Under the pieces are notes generated by a model, which was not told where the DNA came from, made no database searches, and worked only from the letters and a program-made list of their open reading frames with translations. This document shows, piece by piece, positions 9,271 through 15,513 of a stretch of DNA of 64,000 nt. The first letter of the stretch is position 1. Every line of letters begins with the position of its first letter. The position numbers were made by a program, and so were the translations under genes. Source of the stretch: JAGLWW01 sp964640225 (GTDB taxonomy: Archaea; Aenigmatarchaeota; Aenigmatarchaeia; PWEA01; JAGHBM01); assembly GCA_964640225.1 (NCBI GenBank), contig CAZXFI010000004.1, positions 1 to 64,000 of the forward strand. The letters are read 5' to 3'.

Positions 9271-10365
9271 TCACAGCAAATCCTTAAGTCCGTGCCCTGT
9301 TATTATCATCAGCGTCCTTCCTTTCAGCCTGAGCTTCCCGGCCCCGGCATAACTCGCGGCACCGGATGCTTCAGCATAAATTCCCTCTTCAGCAAGTTTT
9401 TCCCTGGCTTCTCTTATTTCCTCGTCCGTCACGGTAACGGCTTTCCCTTTGGTTTCCTTCAGGGCATGAAGCGCCTCTTCGCCGTAATTCGGCCTGCCGC
9501 AACAAATGGCGGAAGCTATGGTCTCGGGACCTTCCACCACGGGTATGGGCTTGTCCTTGTTGAAGGCCTCCACTACCGTGGAACAGTGGTAAGACTGCAC
9601 AGCGACTATCTTGGGAATCCTTTGTATAATCCCGGTCATCTTCATTTCCTTCAGTCCCTTGTAGGTGGCGTAGCAGAGATTCCCCATTCCCACCGGAAGC
9701 ACGACGTACTTGGGTGTTTCAAAATCCAGCTGGTCCATTGCCTCCAGTATGACGGATTTCTGCCCCTCCTGCCTGTAAAGGTAGTCCCCGGCAAGATAAA
9801 CCTTTTTTTTCAGCCATAATTTTCTTGTCTTCTCAAAAGCGTCCGTGTAGTCCCCCTCCACTTTCACTATCCTTGCCCCGTAATTCCTTATCTGCTTTTC
9901 CTTTATCACAGTAGCACCGCGGGGAACGTATATCGTTGCCTTTATTCCCGCCCTGGCGGAATACGCGGAAACCGAGGCGCCCATGTTGCCTGTTGAGGCG
10001 CAGGCCAGTTTCTTTACCTTCAAATGCCTAGCATGGGTTATTTCCACAGTGGAACCGCGGTCCTTGAAGCTTCCAGTGGGATTGCTGCCTTCAAACTTGA
10101 ATAGAAAATCCGTGTTTTTGTTGTCCTTAATCAAGGGCGTGCCTCCCTCGTCCATAGTTACAATACTTTTTCTGGGCACGGGATAGAACATCCAGTATTT
10201 CCAGTGGCAGGGCTCGGCCTTCCTGAACTTCTTATTCAGATGCTTCTTGATTTCCTCCGGCCTGTAACGCACCACAAGGGAGCCCCCGCACTCGGGGCAC
10301 CAGAACAAAACTTCGGAAGCGGAATACTCCTTTCCGCAGGAGAAACATTCCATGTGGGAAATCAT
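9271..10365 (-). CDS. thrC: Threonine synthase
   Basis: 364 residues of a PLP-dependent fold type II enzyme that converts O-phosphohomoserine to threonine. The N-terminus has a rubredoxin-like zinc ribbon (CFSCGKEYS...WCPECGG), typical of archaeal threonine synthases. The PLP lysine lies in SFKDRGS, followed by ASTGNMGASVSAYSARAG, which binds the phosphate or cofactor. The start at 10365 is one base after the stop of the upstream kinase gene; a second ATG four codons on (MECFSCG) is also possible. Other fold II enzymes are less likely because of the zinc ribbon and the length. Confidence 0.92.
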   Translation of the reverse strand: MISHMECFSCGKEYSASEVLFWCPECGGSLVVRYRPEEIKKHLNKKFRKAEPCHWKYWMFYPVPRKSIVTMDEGGTPLIKDNKNTDFLFKFEGSNPTGSFKDRGSTVEITHARHLKVKKLACASTGNMGASVSAYSARAGIKATIYVPRGATVIKEKQIRNYGARIVKVEGDYTDAFEKTRKLWLKKKVYLAGDYLYRQEGQKSVILEAMDQLDFETPKYVVLPVGMGNLCYATYKGLKEMKMTGIIQRIPKIVAVQSYHCSTVVEAFNKDKPIPVVEGPETIASAICCGRPNYGEEALHALKETKGKAVTVTDEEIREAREKLAEEGIYAEASGAASYAGAGKLRLKGRTLMIITGHGLKDLL

Positions 10366-10366
10366 A

Positions 10367-10918
10367 TTATTCTGTAGTCAGCGTTTCAATAAAAGCTTTA
10401 ACTTTCCTGTCCAACTCTTCCATGGAGCCCTCGTTCACCACCGTAAAGTCAGCGATAGCTATCGGCCCTCCGGTGTGCAGGTTCTCCAGCTGCGTGTAAT
10501 CCCTGCTCTTGGCGTCCTCCGCGTTCAGGGGCCTTATTTTTCTCCCTGCCAGCCTGGCGTACCTTGTTTTCGGGGAGGCGCAGGCAGCAACCACCCTGAA
10601 GCTGTCGCCGTACCTTTCCTTCAGTATCAGAAATTCCTCCCATGAATACATGCTTTCCACGACCACCTTACCTTTCTTAAGGAGAGAGTCTATTTCCGGG
10701 ATGCTCAGCTTCGCGAAAACCCCCATTCCGCCCTCCTCTCTTAGCTTTTCCCTCGTCTCTCTTTCGTTCTTCTCGCTTATCTCCAGGCCCTCCTTCTTCA
10801 TCCTGTTAAAGGTTATGTCCCCGAAATAAACCCTCTGGAACCCGGCCTCCAGAAAATTACGCACAATCTCGCTCTTCCCTGAGCCAGGCATTCCGACCAC
10901 GGCAACTATCTTGCTCAT
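10367..10918 (-). CDS. UPF0200-family P-loop kinase (dephospho-CoA kinase-like)
   Basis: 183 residues with Walker A GMPGSGKS at the N-terminus, followed by a GD-T-N--KKEGLEI--KNE--TREKLREEGGM region typical of the archaeal UPF0200 family, which is distantly related to dephospho-CoA and nucleoside monophosphate kinases. An arginine-bearing lid (RKIRPLNAEDAKSRD) follows. The substrate is not established for the family. GGTGATG ahead of the ATG is a good ribosome-binding site. The gene begins 22 bases after the 3' end of the tRNA-Leu gene on the same strand and runs into thrC, so a mixed tRNA/protein transcript is possible. Confidence 0.8.
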   Translation of the reverse strand: MSKIVAVVGMPGSGKSEIVRNFLEAGFQRVYFGDITFNRMKKEGLEISEKNERETREKLREEGGMGVFAKLSIPEIDSLLKKGKVVVESMYSWEEFLILKERYGDSFRVVAACASPKTRYARLAGRKIRPLNAEDAKSRDYTQLENLHTGGPIAIADFTVVNEGSMEELDRKVKAFIETLTTE

Positions 10919-10940
10919 TTCATCACCAGTCTTAAAAGTT

Positions 10941-11208
10941 TGGTGCGGGGGATGAGAACTCCACGGTAGGCTTCCGCCTTACGTGCTACGCACGGACATA
11001 CACTTCTTGTATGTCGACCGATTTGAACTCACGAAGGCACTAAGCCACAGGATTTCTCACTTTCACAGTCCTCTTGGACTCAACACTTAAGTTTTCTTAA
11101 GTCCTGCCCCTGTAGCCAAATTGGTTGCACAGAGCTACACTTCGTGCAGCTCAATTTATTGGCCAATCCCGAAGCTTTTTTCTAAAAAGCTTACTCGGGC
11201 ACCCCCGC
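10941..11208 (-). tRNA. tRNA-Leu (UAA) with three introns
   Basis: The acceptor stem GCGGGGG/CCCCCGC, discriminator A and encoded CCA are found at the two ends of a 268-base stretch. A normal 87-base class II tRNA-Leu emerges if three insertions are removed: 11118-11192 (75 bases, D-loop, about 16/18), 11054-11095 (42 bases, canonical 37/38 beside anticodon UAA) and 10958-11021 (64 bases, T-loop 59/60). The D-stem is CCC/GGG, the anticodon stem CAGGA/UCCUG, and the T-arm GUGAG-UUCAAAU-CUCAU. The anticodon intron contains CTTAAG complementary to the anticodon region, as in bulge-helix-bulge precursors. Borders can slide by one to three bases. It sits 19 bases after alaX and 22 bases before the UPF0200 gene. 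Confidence 0.85.
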
Positions 11209-11227
11209 CTATGGATCTAAGGTTCTC

Positions 11228-11935
11228 CTATGCTTGAACCAGCGTGTATACTATTCTTTGTTTGTCCTTACCTTTATTAATCTTTTCCAGAATCCTTACC
11301 TTTCCGAGCTCTTTTAGATTTTTAACGTGGGTTCCTGCGCAGGGGCAAACATCCGCTCCCTTTATTTCCACAATCCTTAACGTGCGCACGGAGGCAGGCA
11401 GCCTGCTCAGGCCGCATCTCTTGCTGTCTACCCTCTCAAGGGCTTCCTCCCTTGGAATCTCGTAAATCTTTACCTCAAGGTTCTCCTCTATCAGCCTGTT
11501 TGCCTCCTGTTCAATTTTTTCCAGGTCTCCCTCCGAGAAATCCGCGGGATAAAAATCTATCCTTGACCTGTCCTCGTGTATCTGGTTTCCTACCGTGCTT
11601 ACACCAAAAAGGTTTATTGCCACCAGTGAAACAAGGTGCTGGGCGGTGTGCATCCTCATTCTCCTGTATCTCGGGCCCCAGTCAATGTGCCCTGTGACTT
11701 CCGTGCCTTCCGGAGGAACCTGCCCGACCCTGTGTATCACGTCCCCCTTTTTCTCCACCCTCGTTACCCGGGTTTTTTCTCCGTTCCACTCTATAAAACC
11801 CATATCGCTTTCCTGCCCCCCGCCCTCGGGATAAAAGGCAGTCCTGTCAAGAGTAACGAAGCCGGGCCCGGCCCTGAGAACCTTAGCCTTGAAATCTTTC
11901 AGGTAGCAGTCTTTCATGTGAAGGAGTTCCGTCAC
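11228..11935 (-). CDS. alaX: Alanyl-tRNA editing protein AlaX
   Basis: 235 residues. A free-standing version of the AlaRS editing domain that hydrolyses mischarged Ser- or Gly-tRNA-Ala. An N-terminal oligonucleotide-binding-like part (LDRTAFYPEGGGQESD) is followed by the zinc site HTAQH and the second ligand pair in CPCAGTHV. The size fits the AlaX-M class. I prefer the GTG at 11935 (MTELLHMKD), which keeps the conserved family N-terminus and has GGTGA just upstream; the alternative ATG is at 11917. It lies between the histone-like gene and tRNA-Leu on the same strand. Confidence 0.93.
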   Translation of the reverse strand: MTELLHMKDCYLKDFKAKVLRAGPGFVTLDRTAFYPEGGGQESDMGFIEWNGEKTRVTRVEKKGDVIHRVGQVPPEGTEVTGHIDWGPRYRRMRMHTAQHLVSLVAINLFGVSTVGNQIHEDRSRIDFYPADFSEGDLEKIEQEANRLIEENLEVKIYEIPREEALERVDSKRCGLSRLPASVRTLRIVEIKGADVCPCAGTHVKNLKELGKVRILEKINKGKDKQRIVYTLVQA

Positions 11936-11950
11936 GGAATCACCAAAAAT

Positions 11951-11986
11951 ATAGAAAAAGAAAGGGGAGACCTCTTAAAGGTCTCT
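11951..11986 (-). terminator. Hairpin plus T-tract at the end of the histone-like gene
   Basis: A 7-bp perfect inverted repeat (GAGACCT ... AGGTCTC, loop of five) spans 11967-11985 and includes the TAA stop codon of the histone-like gene. On the minus strand it is followed by CCCCTTTCTTTTT. The layout is that of an intrinsic terminator placed on the last codons. Confidence 0.5.
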
Positions 11987-12142
11987 TGCCTGTATTGTCT
12001 TTCTGTTGTTGGATTTTGCTCTGTCCAATGCCTTGCTCACTATGGATTTCACCTGGGAATCCAAAGCATCATAGAAATCGGCACTTACATTAGCTTTTCC
12101 TTTTACCATGTCTTTTACTGCGTTTTTTACTATCAATGCCAT
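11975..12142 (-). CDS. Short histone-fold DNA-binding protein
   Basis: A 55-residue protein not obvious from length alone. The ATG at 12142 has a strong Shine-Dalgarno (GGAGGTG, nine bases upstream). The sequence reads MALIVKNAVKDMVKGK, then a helix (SADFYDALDSQVKSIVSKAL), and ends with RAKSNNRKTIQARDL. The last part matches the loop-2 pattern of archaeal histones and DUF1931-like proteins (R-A-K-N-R-KT---RD), preceded by the long central helix. The third helix is cut short compared with the usual 65-70 residues. It is likely a dimeric DNA-binding or compaction protein. Placed upstream of alaX on the same strand, with a hairpin over its stop codon. Confidence 0.7.
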   Translation of the reverse strand: MALIVKNAVKDMVKGKANVSADFYDALDSQVKSIVSKALDRAKSNNRKTIQARDL

Positions 12143-12333
12143 TCTTTACGCACCTCCAAAGTGTTTTAAAAGGCCACAAAGGCCCTCTTTATTGATATTT
12201 TGAAACTGCCAAATATAAAGGTTTTGGGCCGTTTTTAATAAGATTTATATACTAGAAGGCCTAAAACTCTTATTTTAGGCACTTTCTCTTGTTTTTAAAA
12301 AAAGGAGGAGGGGGTGCTATAAATCACTGTAAC

Positions 12334-12387
12334 TTATTCTTCTTCGTCCGTATCATCATAGTCGTCGTAATCGTCGTCCATAAACAT
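12334..12387 (-). CDS. Tiny acidic peptide (17 aa)
   Basis: The reading frame MFMDDDYDDYDDTDEEE has eleven Asp or Glu and no basic residue. It is preceded by GGAGGG seven bases before the ATG, a ribosome-binding site as strong as those of proven genes nearby, and on the minus strand it is followed by a T-rich run near 12295-12310. No family is recognised. It could be a leader peptide, but no structural gene follows closely; a histone-mimicking or nucleic-acid-mimicking role is only a guess. The charge purity and the Shine-Dalgarno are the grounds for listing it. Confidence 0.45.
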   Translation of the reverse strand: MFMDDDYDDYDDTDEEE

Positions 12388-12454
12388 TTATACACCCTCC
12401 TTTGATTTTTGAATTAAAAACCAAGGTAGAATTGAGTCTGGCTTGCCCAAGATT

Positions 12455-12499
12455 TTATTTCTTTTTCTTGGTCTTTTTTGCAGCCTTCTTCGCAGCCAT
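12455..12499 (-). CDS. Tiny basic peptide (14 aa)
   Basis: The reading frame MAAKKAAKKTKKKK is preceded by GGAGGTG five bases before the ATG and, about 35-45 bases further up, by a TATA-like box (CTTTATATT), so it has its own apparent promoter and ribosome-binding site. The composition is like a histone H1 or nucleoprotein tail: Lys and Ala only, plus one Thr. It lies 67 bases upstream of the acidic peptide in the same direction and between the histone-like gene and the tRNA genes. Function unknown; nucleic-acid binding is plausible from charge alone. Confidence 0.45.
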   Translation of the reverse strand: MAAKKAAKKTKKKK

Positions 12500-12593
12500 T
12501 TGGCCACCTCCGAAATATTGTAATTTCGTAATGAAATATTTGGAATATAAAGTTATCTATTCCGGGGCGCGCAAATGACTTGTTTTAAGGAGT

Positions 12594-12845
12594 TGGTGCT
12601 CCCGCCGGGATTATCACTCCACCTTTTGGCAAATGCGAAGCATTTGCATGTTTTGGGAAATGCAAAAACCTTTTCTGAAAAGGGATTTGCCTTTGAACCC
12701 GGGTCTTCGGCTAACTCTTTCACCGGGCTTGCGCCCTCAAATCTTTCGAAGTGAATCGAAAGGCCGACATCCAAAACCGAAAGGTTGTATAAACACATAC
12801 TTCGTACGTGTCAATCTTCCTTTGGCCGGGCTAGACTACGGGAGC
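12594..12845 (-). tRNA. tRNA-Glu (UUC) with three introns
   Basis: Acceptor GCUCCCG/CGGGAGC, discriminator A and encoded CCA bound 252 bases. Removing three insertions leaves a regular 77-base tRNA-Glu with D-stem GUCU/GGAU, anticodon arm UCGGC-CUUUCGA-GCCGA and T-arm CCGGG-UUCAAAU-CCCGG. Introns: 12773-12822 (50 bases, D-arm, about 21/22), 12713-12756 (44 bases, 37/38) and 12611-12691 (81 bases, T-loop 59/60). The anticodon intron carries TTCGAAAG, complementary to the anticodon loop, as in bulge-helix-bulge precursors. The T-loop intron is related in sequence to that of tRNA-Ser. Borders may slide by one or two bases. Confidence 0.85.
12611..12691 (-). repeat. T-loop intron of tRNA-Glu, paralogue of the tRNA-Ser intron
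   Basis: This intron and 13578-13652 share the ordered blocks CAAA, CC(T)TTT, AGAAAA, GGTT, TTG, TCC, AAAA, then a hairpin around GCTTCGC, with similar lengths (81 and 75 bases). Both begin with a hairpin closed by CAAA..TTG and contain a second hairpin with a TTC loop. Common descent is inferred from the shared order. Confidence 0.65.
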
Positions 12846-12853
12846 TTTTGTAA

Positions 12854-12876
12854 GAAGCATACAATCCGTATGCTTC
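12854..12876. repeat. Perfect inverted repeat between tRNA-Val and tRNA-Glu
   Basis: Nine-base arms GAAGCATAC / GTATGCTTC around a five-base centre lie in the 67-base spacer between the two tRNA genes. It resembles the stem-loops inside the neighbouring tRNA introns and may be a processing signal or a mobile palindrome. Confidence 0.6.
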
Positions 12877-12912
12877 AGATTACCTTTTGTATTTTTGACG
12901 CTTTTAAAGGTT

Positions 12913-13114
12913 TGGTGGGCCGGGGGAGACACTCGCGAAGACGCACACTTCGTGCGCGTCGGCTTATCGAACTCCCGACCTCTGCCTCACTCAAGCCTTC
13001 TGACTTAACCAAGCCGATTTTCGCCAGCGTTTTGCGCTGAGCAAAAGGCTGTGTAAGGGCAGCGTCATAACCGTTCTCCGAGCCACTGAAAGGGGCTCAC
13101 TAGACCACCAGCCC
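12913..13114 (-). tRNA. tRNA-Val (UAC) with three introns
   Basis: Acceptor GGGCUGG/CCGGCCC (one G-U pair), discriminator A and encoded CCA bound 202 bases. Removing 13073-13098 (26 bases, D-loop, about 16/18), 12988-13051 (64 bases, canonical 37/38) and 12930-12965 (36 bases, T-loop 59/60) leaves a 76-base tRNA with anticodon arm CUGCC-CUUACAA-GGCAG and T-arm GGGAG-UUCGAUU-CUCCC. The T-loop intron is almost entirely a hairpin (GACGCGCAC, loop GAA, GTGTGCGTC). The D insertion is short and its borders are the least certain. The gene begins 13 bases after the stop of the 124-residue gene upstream. Confidence 0.82.
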
Positions 13115-13127
13115 TTTTACATTTTAA

Positions 13128-13502
13128 TTAGTAAATTTCATTTAAATAATGCTCTTCAAATTCGTTGCCTGATTCTTCACCTGGAATTTCCAAATCCTCG
13201 TGAATAATATCCGTTGCTGCCGTCTGTACATCCTTGTTTTCCAGAATATTTTGAAATTTTTGATAAGCCTTCACTACATGACTTTCGGCAACGCCGAAGG
13301 AGGTCCCTGTGTCCGGTTTAAATTTTTTTATATAGTCTCCGTAACCTTCTTCCAGCTCTTTCTGTTTTTCCTTCACGTACTCTGTATTCTTGGGTCCGTT
13401 GTATATGTTTAAGAGTATTTCATGTAAATCTTCGGCCAATTGCTCCACGGAACCAAAGCCCGTTGTGCCTGTGTGCACTTCAAATATATTTGCCATGCAC
13501 AT
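13128..13502 (-). CDS. Conserved-looking acidic protein of unknown function
   Basis: 124 residues, not recognised. The sequence is mostly helical in character (EQLAEDLHEILLNIYNG, KEKQKELEEGYGDYIKKF) and acidic, with no cysteines in the main body, no signal peptide and no membrane segment. The gene seems leaderless: TATTTAAG lies about 22-29 bases before the ATG and there is no Shine-Dalgarno. The second ATG (MANIFEV, two codons on) is an alternative start. It directly precedes tRNA-Val, so read-through into the tRNAs is possible. Confidence 0.6.
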   Translation of the reverse strand: MCMANIFEVHTGTTGFGSVEQLAEDLHEILLNIYNGPKNTEYVKEKQKELEEGYGDYIKKFKPDTGTSFGVAESHVVKAYQKFQNILENKDVQTAATDIIHEDLEIPGEESGNEFEEHYLNEIY

Positions 13503-13560
13503 TTTATTGAACAGAAATGCTTAAATACGGGAATTATGGCATTGGAGCGTCAAAAAGTAG

Positions 13561-13763
13561 TGGCGCTGAGGGAGGGATTCTCTCCCGTCATGGAAAAGCG
13601 AAGCTTTTCAGATTTTGGAGATACAAGAACCTTTTTCTAAAAGGTTTTTGTCTTTGAACCCTCGCGGGGACATGCCCCACTAGCTTAGCAGGCTAGCGCC
13701 TATGGCCGGGCCGGACGGTTCTTACTGCCGTAACCTGCCCCTAAGCCACTCGGCCACCTCAGC
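13561..13763 (-). tRNA. tRNA-Ser (GCU) with two introns
   Basis: Acceptor GCUGAGG/CCUCAGC, discriminator G and encoded CCA bound 203 bases. Removing 13701-13741 (41 bases, D-arm, about 21/22) and 13578-13652 (75 bases, T-loop 59/60) leaves an 87-base class II tRNA with anticodon arm CUAGC-CUGCUAA-GCUAG, a long variable arm (GGGGC-AUG-UCCCC) and T-arm GAGGG-UUCAAAU-CCCTC. There is no insertion in the anticodon loop. The D insertion is flanked by TTAGG and ATAGG, so its exact borders can slide. A TATA-like box (TTTAAATG) lies shortly upstream of the 5' end. Confidence 0.83.
13578..13652 (-). repeat. T-loop intron of tRNA-Ser, paralogue of the tRNA-Glu intron
   Basis: Folds into a 12-bp hairpin with one mismatch (CAAAAACCTTTT ... 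GGTTCTTG) and a second hairpin (GAAAAGC, TTC loop, GCTTTTC), closed by TCTCC/GGGAGA. The same block order occurs in 12611-12691. Confidence 0.65.
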
Positions 13764-13836
13764 ATATTTTAACATTTAAATAGATGCGGGTTATAAATAT
13801 TAAAAGTGAATATTTATATTAAAAAGGGGGTAGAGC

Positions 13837-14124
13837 ATGCCAATAAATGTGAAAAATCTTTCTGAAATGTTCGGAAAAGACGTTTTTACCACCAAAGGAA
13901 CATACTGTGGAAAGGTCGGAGACGTCAAGGTTAATCTCAACAAGTTCAGGGTAAGGTCTCTGGTGATAGAGGCGGCCAGGGGCTCATATCTGGCCGAGAT
14001 AGTTGGCGGAAAAAGGGGAATAATCGTGCCATACCAGATGGTACAGTCCGTTGATGACATAGTTATAGTAAAGCACATAACTCCGCCTGCCATAAAGGAA
14101 CCTGAAGAAGTTGAAGAGGACTAA
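13837..14124 (+). CDS. PRC-barrel domain protein
   Basis: 95 residues forming one PRC-barrel: V-NLSEMFGKDVFTTKG-YCGKVGDVKVN at the start, then RSLVIEA and G---IVPYQMVQSVDDIVIV, followed by a short acidic tail (EPEEVEED). In archaea small PRC-barrel proteins include the CdpB-type cell-division factors and RNA-processing factors; which applies here cannot be told. Good signals precede it: a TATA-like box (TATTTATATT) and GGGGGT before the ATG. Confidence 0.8.
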   Translation: MPINVKNLSEMFGKDVFTTKGTYCGKVGDVKVNLNKFRVRSLVIEAARGSYLAEIVGGKRGIIVPYQMVQSVDDIVIVKHITPPAIKEPEEVEED

Positions 14125-14169
14125 TCGCCTTTAGGCTTCTTAAATCCTTTTTCTGTGTTAGTAATATTT

Positions 14170-15075
14170 ATGTTCTGGAAAGACCACCCCAAGATAAGCG
14201 AAGTAGAAGGCATGGAAGTTGCCTTTAAAAATCCTGGCCGGGAAAGGCTTCCCTTGAAAGACTATGAGAAGGCGGAAGCCATTAGAACAATTGAGAAGCT
14301 GGGAGAGGATGAATACGCTGTCATAGAAGGATACGAGTTGCTTCCTTACAAGCCCAGAAAGCTCAGAAATGACGGCCGGAAGACTTACAGGGCCGCGGAG
14401 TTCATGAAAAAGGGGTCCGAACTCAAAATAAGGGTGGTGGACAAGCCCGCCAGGTCGCATATTGAAAGCGAGCTGAAAAGGTTTAATTTTGACTGGCCCA
14501 AAAGGGGCTACAAGTGGACCAATCCGAGAAACAGAACCTCCATTTTTGTTCCCCTGACAAGCCTTATAGACGGCGCCAAGCTTTTTTCCCTTTCCCTTGG
14601 AGAAGAGAGAATAGAAGTCAGGGGGCACGGGAGGACCGCATGGGTGGAGGTTCCCTCAAGAACGGGCGGAGAAAAACACAGGGTAGTCTACAACCCGCTT
14701 CCCGGCCCCGGAGGGAGGAACTGGTACGATTTCAAGGCCTTTTGCGACTGCGGGGAAAGGGTTTACTACGGGAACGCGTCAACGAAGTACGTGAACAATG
14801 AATTTTTCATGTGTCCGCACGGCGTGGCCGGGTACTATGAGACGGCAAGGCTTTTTCATGAAACAGACGGGAACGAGCCCGTGCCGCAGATTTTTCCGGG
14901 GCCCAGAGAAAAAACTCTGAAGTTTGACAAAAACCTTGGGAGGACATTTGTAAAGGAGTCGTACAAGAGAAGGCTCAGCAAGGCGGAAAGAGAGCTTTTA
15001 ATATGTGGCTACCAGGGGCTTGAAAAGGACTGCTTTTCCTTCAATCTCCATCAAGGCTGGGAAAAGAAAATATAA
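14170..15075 (+). CDS. Unknown protein with a C-x-C...C-x-x-H metal-site pattern
   Basis: 301 residues from the ATG at 14170 (MFWKDHP); a GTG at 14155 is possible, but neither has a Shine-Dalgarno. I do not recognise a family. The middle holds FCDCGERVYYG followed about 20 residues later by MCPHGVAGYY, which could bind one zinc ion in a SWIM-like manner. The N-terminal part is rich in Lys, Glu and Arg. There are no membrane segments, so a cytoplasmic protein, perhaps binding nucleic acid, is a guess. It converges with the next gene, leaving no intergenic space. Confidence 0.55.
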   Translation: MFWKDHPKISEVEGMEVAFKNPGRERLPLKDYEKAEAIRTIEKLGEDEYAVIEGYELLPYKPRKLRNDGRKTYRAAEFMKKGSELKIRVVDKPARSHIESELKRFNFDWPKRGYKWTNPRNRTSIFVPLTSLIDGAKLFSLSLGEERIEVRGHGRTAWVEVPSRTGGEKHRVVYNPLPGPGGRNWYDFKAFCDCGERVYYGNASTKYVNNEFFMCPHGVAGYYETARLFHETDGNEPVPQIFPGPREKTLKFDKNLGRTFVKESYKRRLSKAERELLICGYQGLEKDCFSFNLHQGWEKKI

Positions 15076-15441
15076 CTATTTCTTCCAGAGGGACCTGACG
15101 AAATCCTGCCTTCCTATTTCAACCAGCTTATGGAGGCTCAAGGGCCTGAGTTCCGCGCAATTGAGGTCGGGAAATTCCCTTTCCAGCACATCCATTTCCT
15201 TTGCCTTTCCCACCATTTCTTCGTATTTGCTGTTCTTTTCCGGAAAGGCGTAGGAGTCCTCCCCCGCTTCCATGTCTTTGGAGAATGCGTAGAAGCCGGA
15301 GCTGAAGCCTGATTCCGGATTTTCAAAATATTTCTCTATCTTTTCTATTGTTCCTTTTGTCCTTATCTTGTCCCTGACCTTCACTGAGTATACTATTTCA
15401 TCCAGCCATTCTTTTTTCGTCTTTTCATCAATCACGAGCAC
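15076..15441 (-). CDS. Small unknown cytoplasmic protein
   Basis: 121 residues, highly charged (KTKKEWLDEIVYSVKVRDKIRTKG), with predicted helices and no cysteine pairs beyond one residue, no signal and no membrane part. Not recognised. The start is GTG at 15441 or the in-frame GTG at 15435. It converges with the gene ending at 15075 and is divergent from the acetyl-CoA synthetase beta gene. Confidence 0.5.
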   Translation of the reverse strand: MLVIDEKTKKEWLDEIVYSVKVRDKIRTKGTIEKIEKYFENPESGFSSGFYAFSKDMEAGEDSYAFPEKNSKYEEMVGKAKEMDVLEREFPDLNCAELRPLSLHKLVEIGRQDFVRSLWKK

Positions 15442-15513
15442 ACCGGTACAATTTTGGGCAGAAAAAGATTTAAACCATTAAAATATTATATAAAATCCTC
15501 ATTAAATATTACT

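Noticed and set aside
12854..12876. End of a transposable element
   Set aside because: A single inverted repeat without target duplication or transposase; a stem-loop between tRNAs is the simpler reading.
12553..13040. Open frames of 81 and 135 codons on both strands
   Set aside because: They lie across the tRNA-Glu and tRNA-Val genes and their introns and have no family features.
12594..13763. Split tRNA genes in trans, as in Nanoarchaeum
   Set aside because: All parts of each tRNA lie in the right order on one strand within about 250 bases, so cis introns explain them fully.
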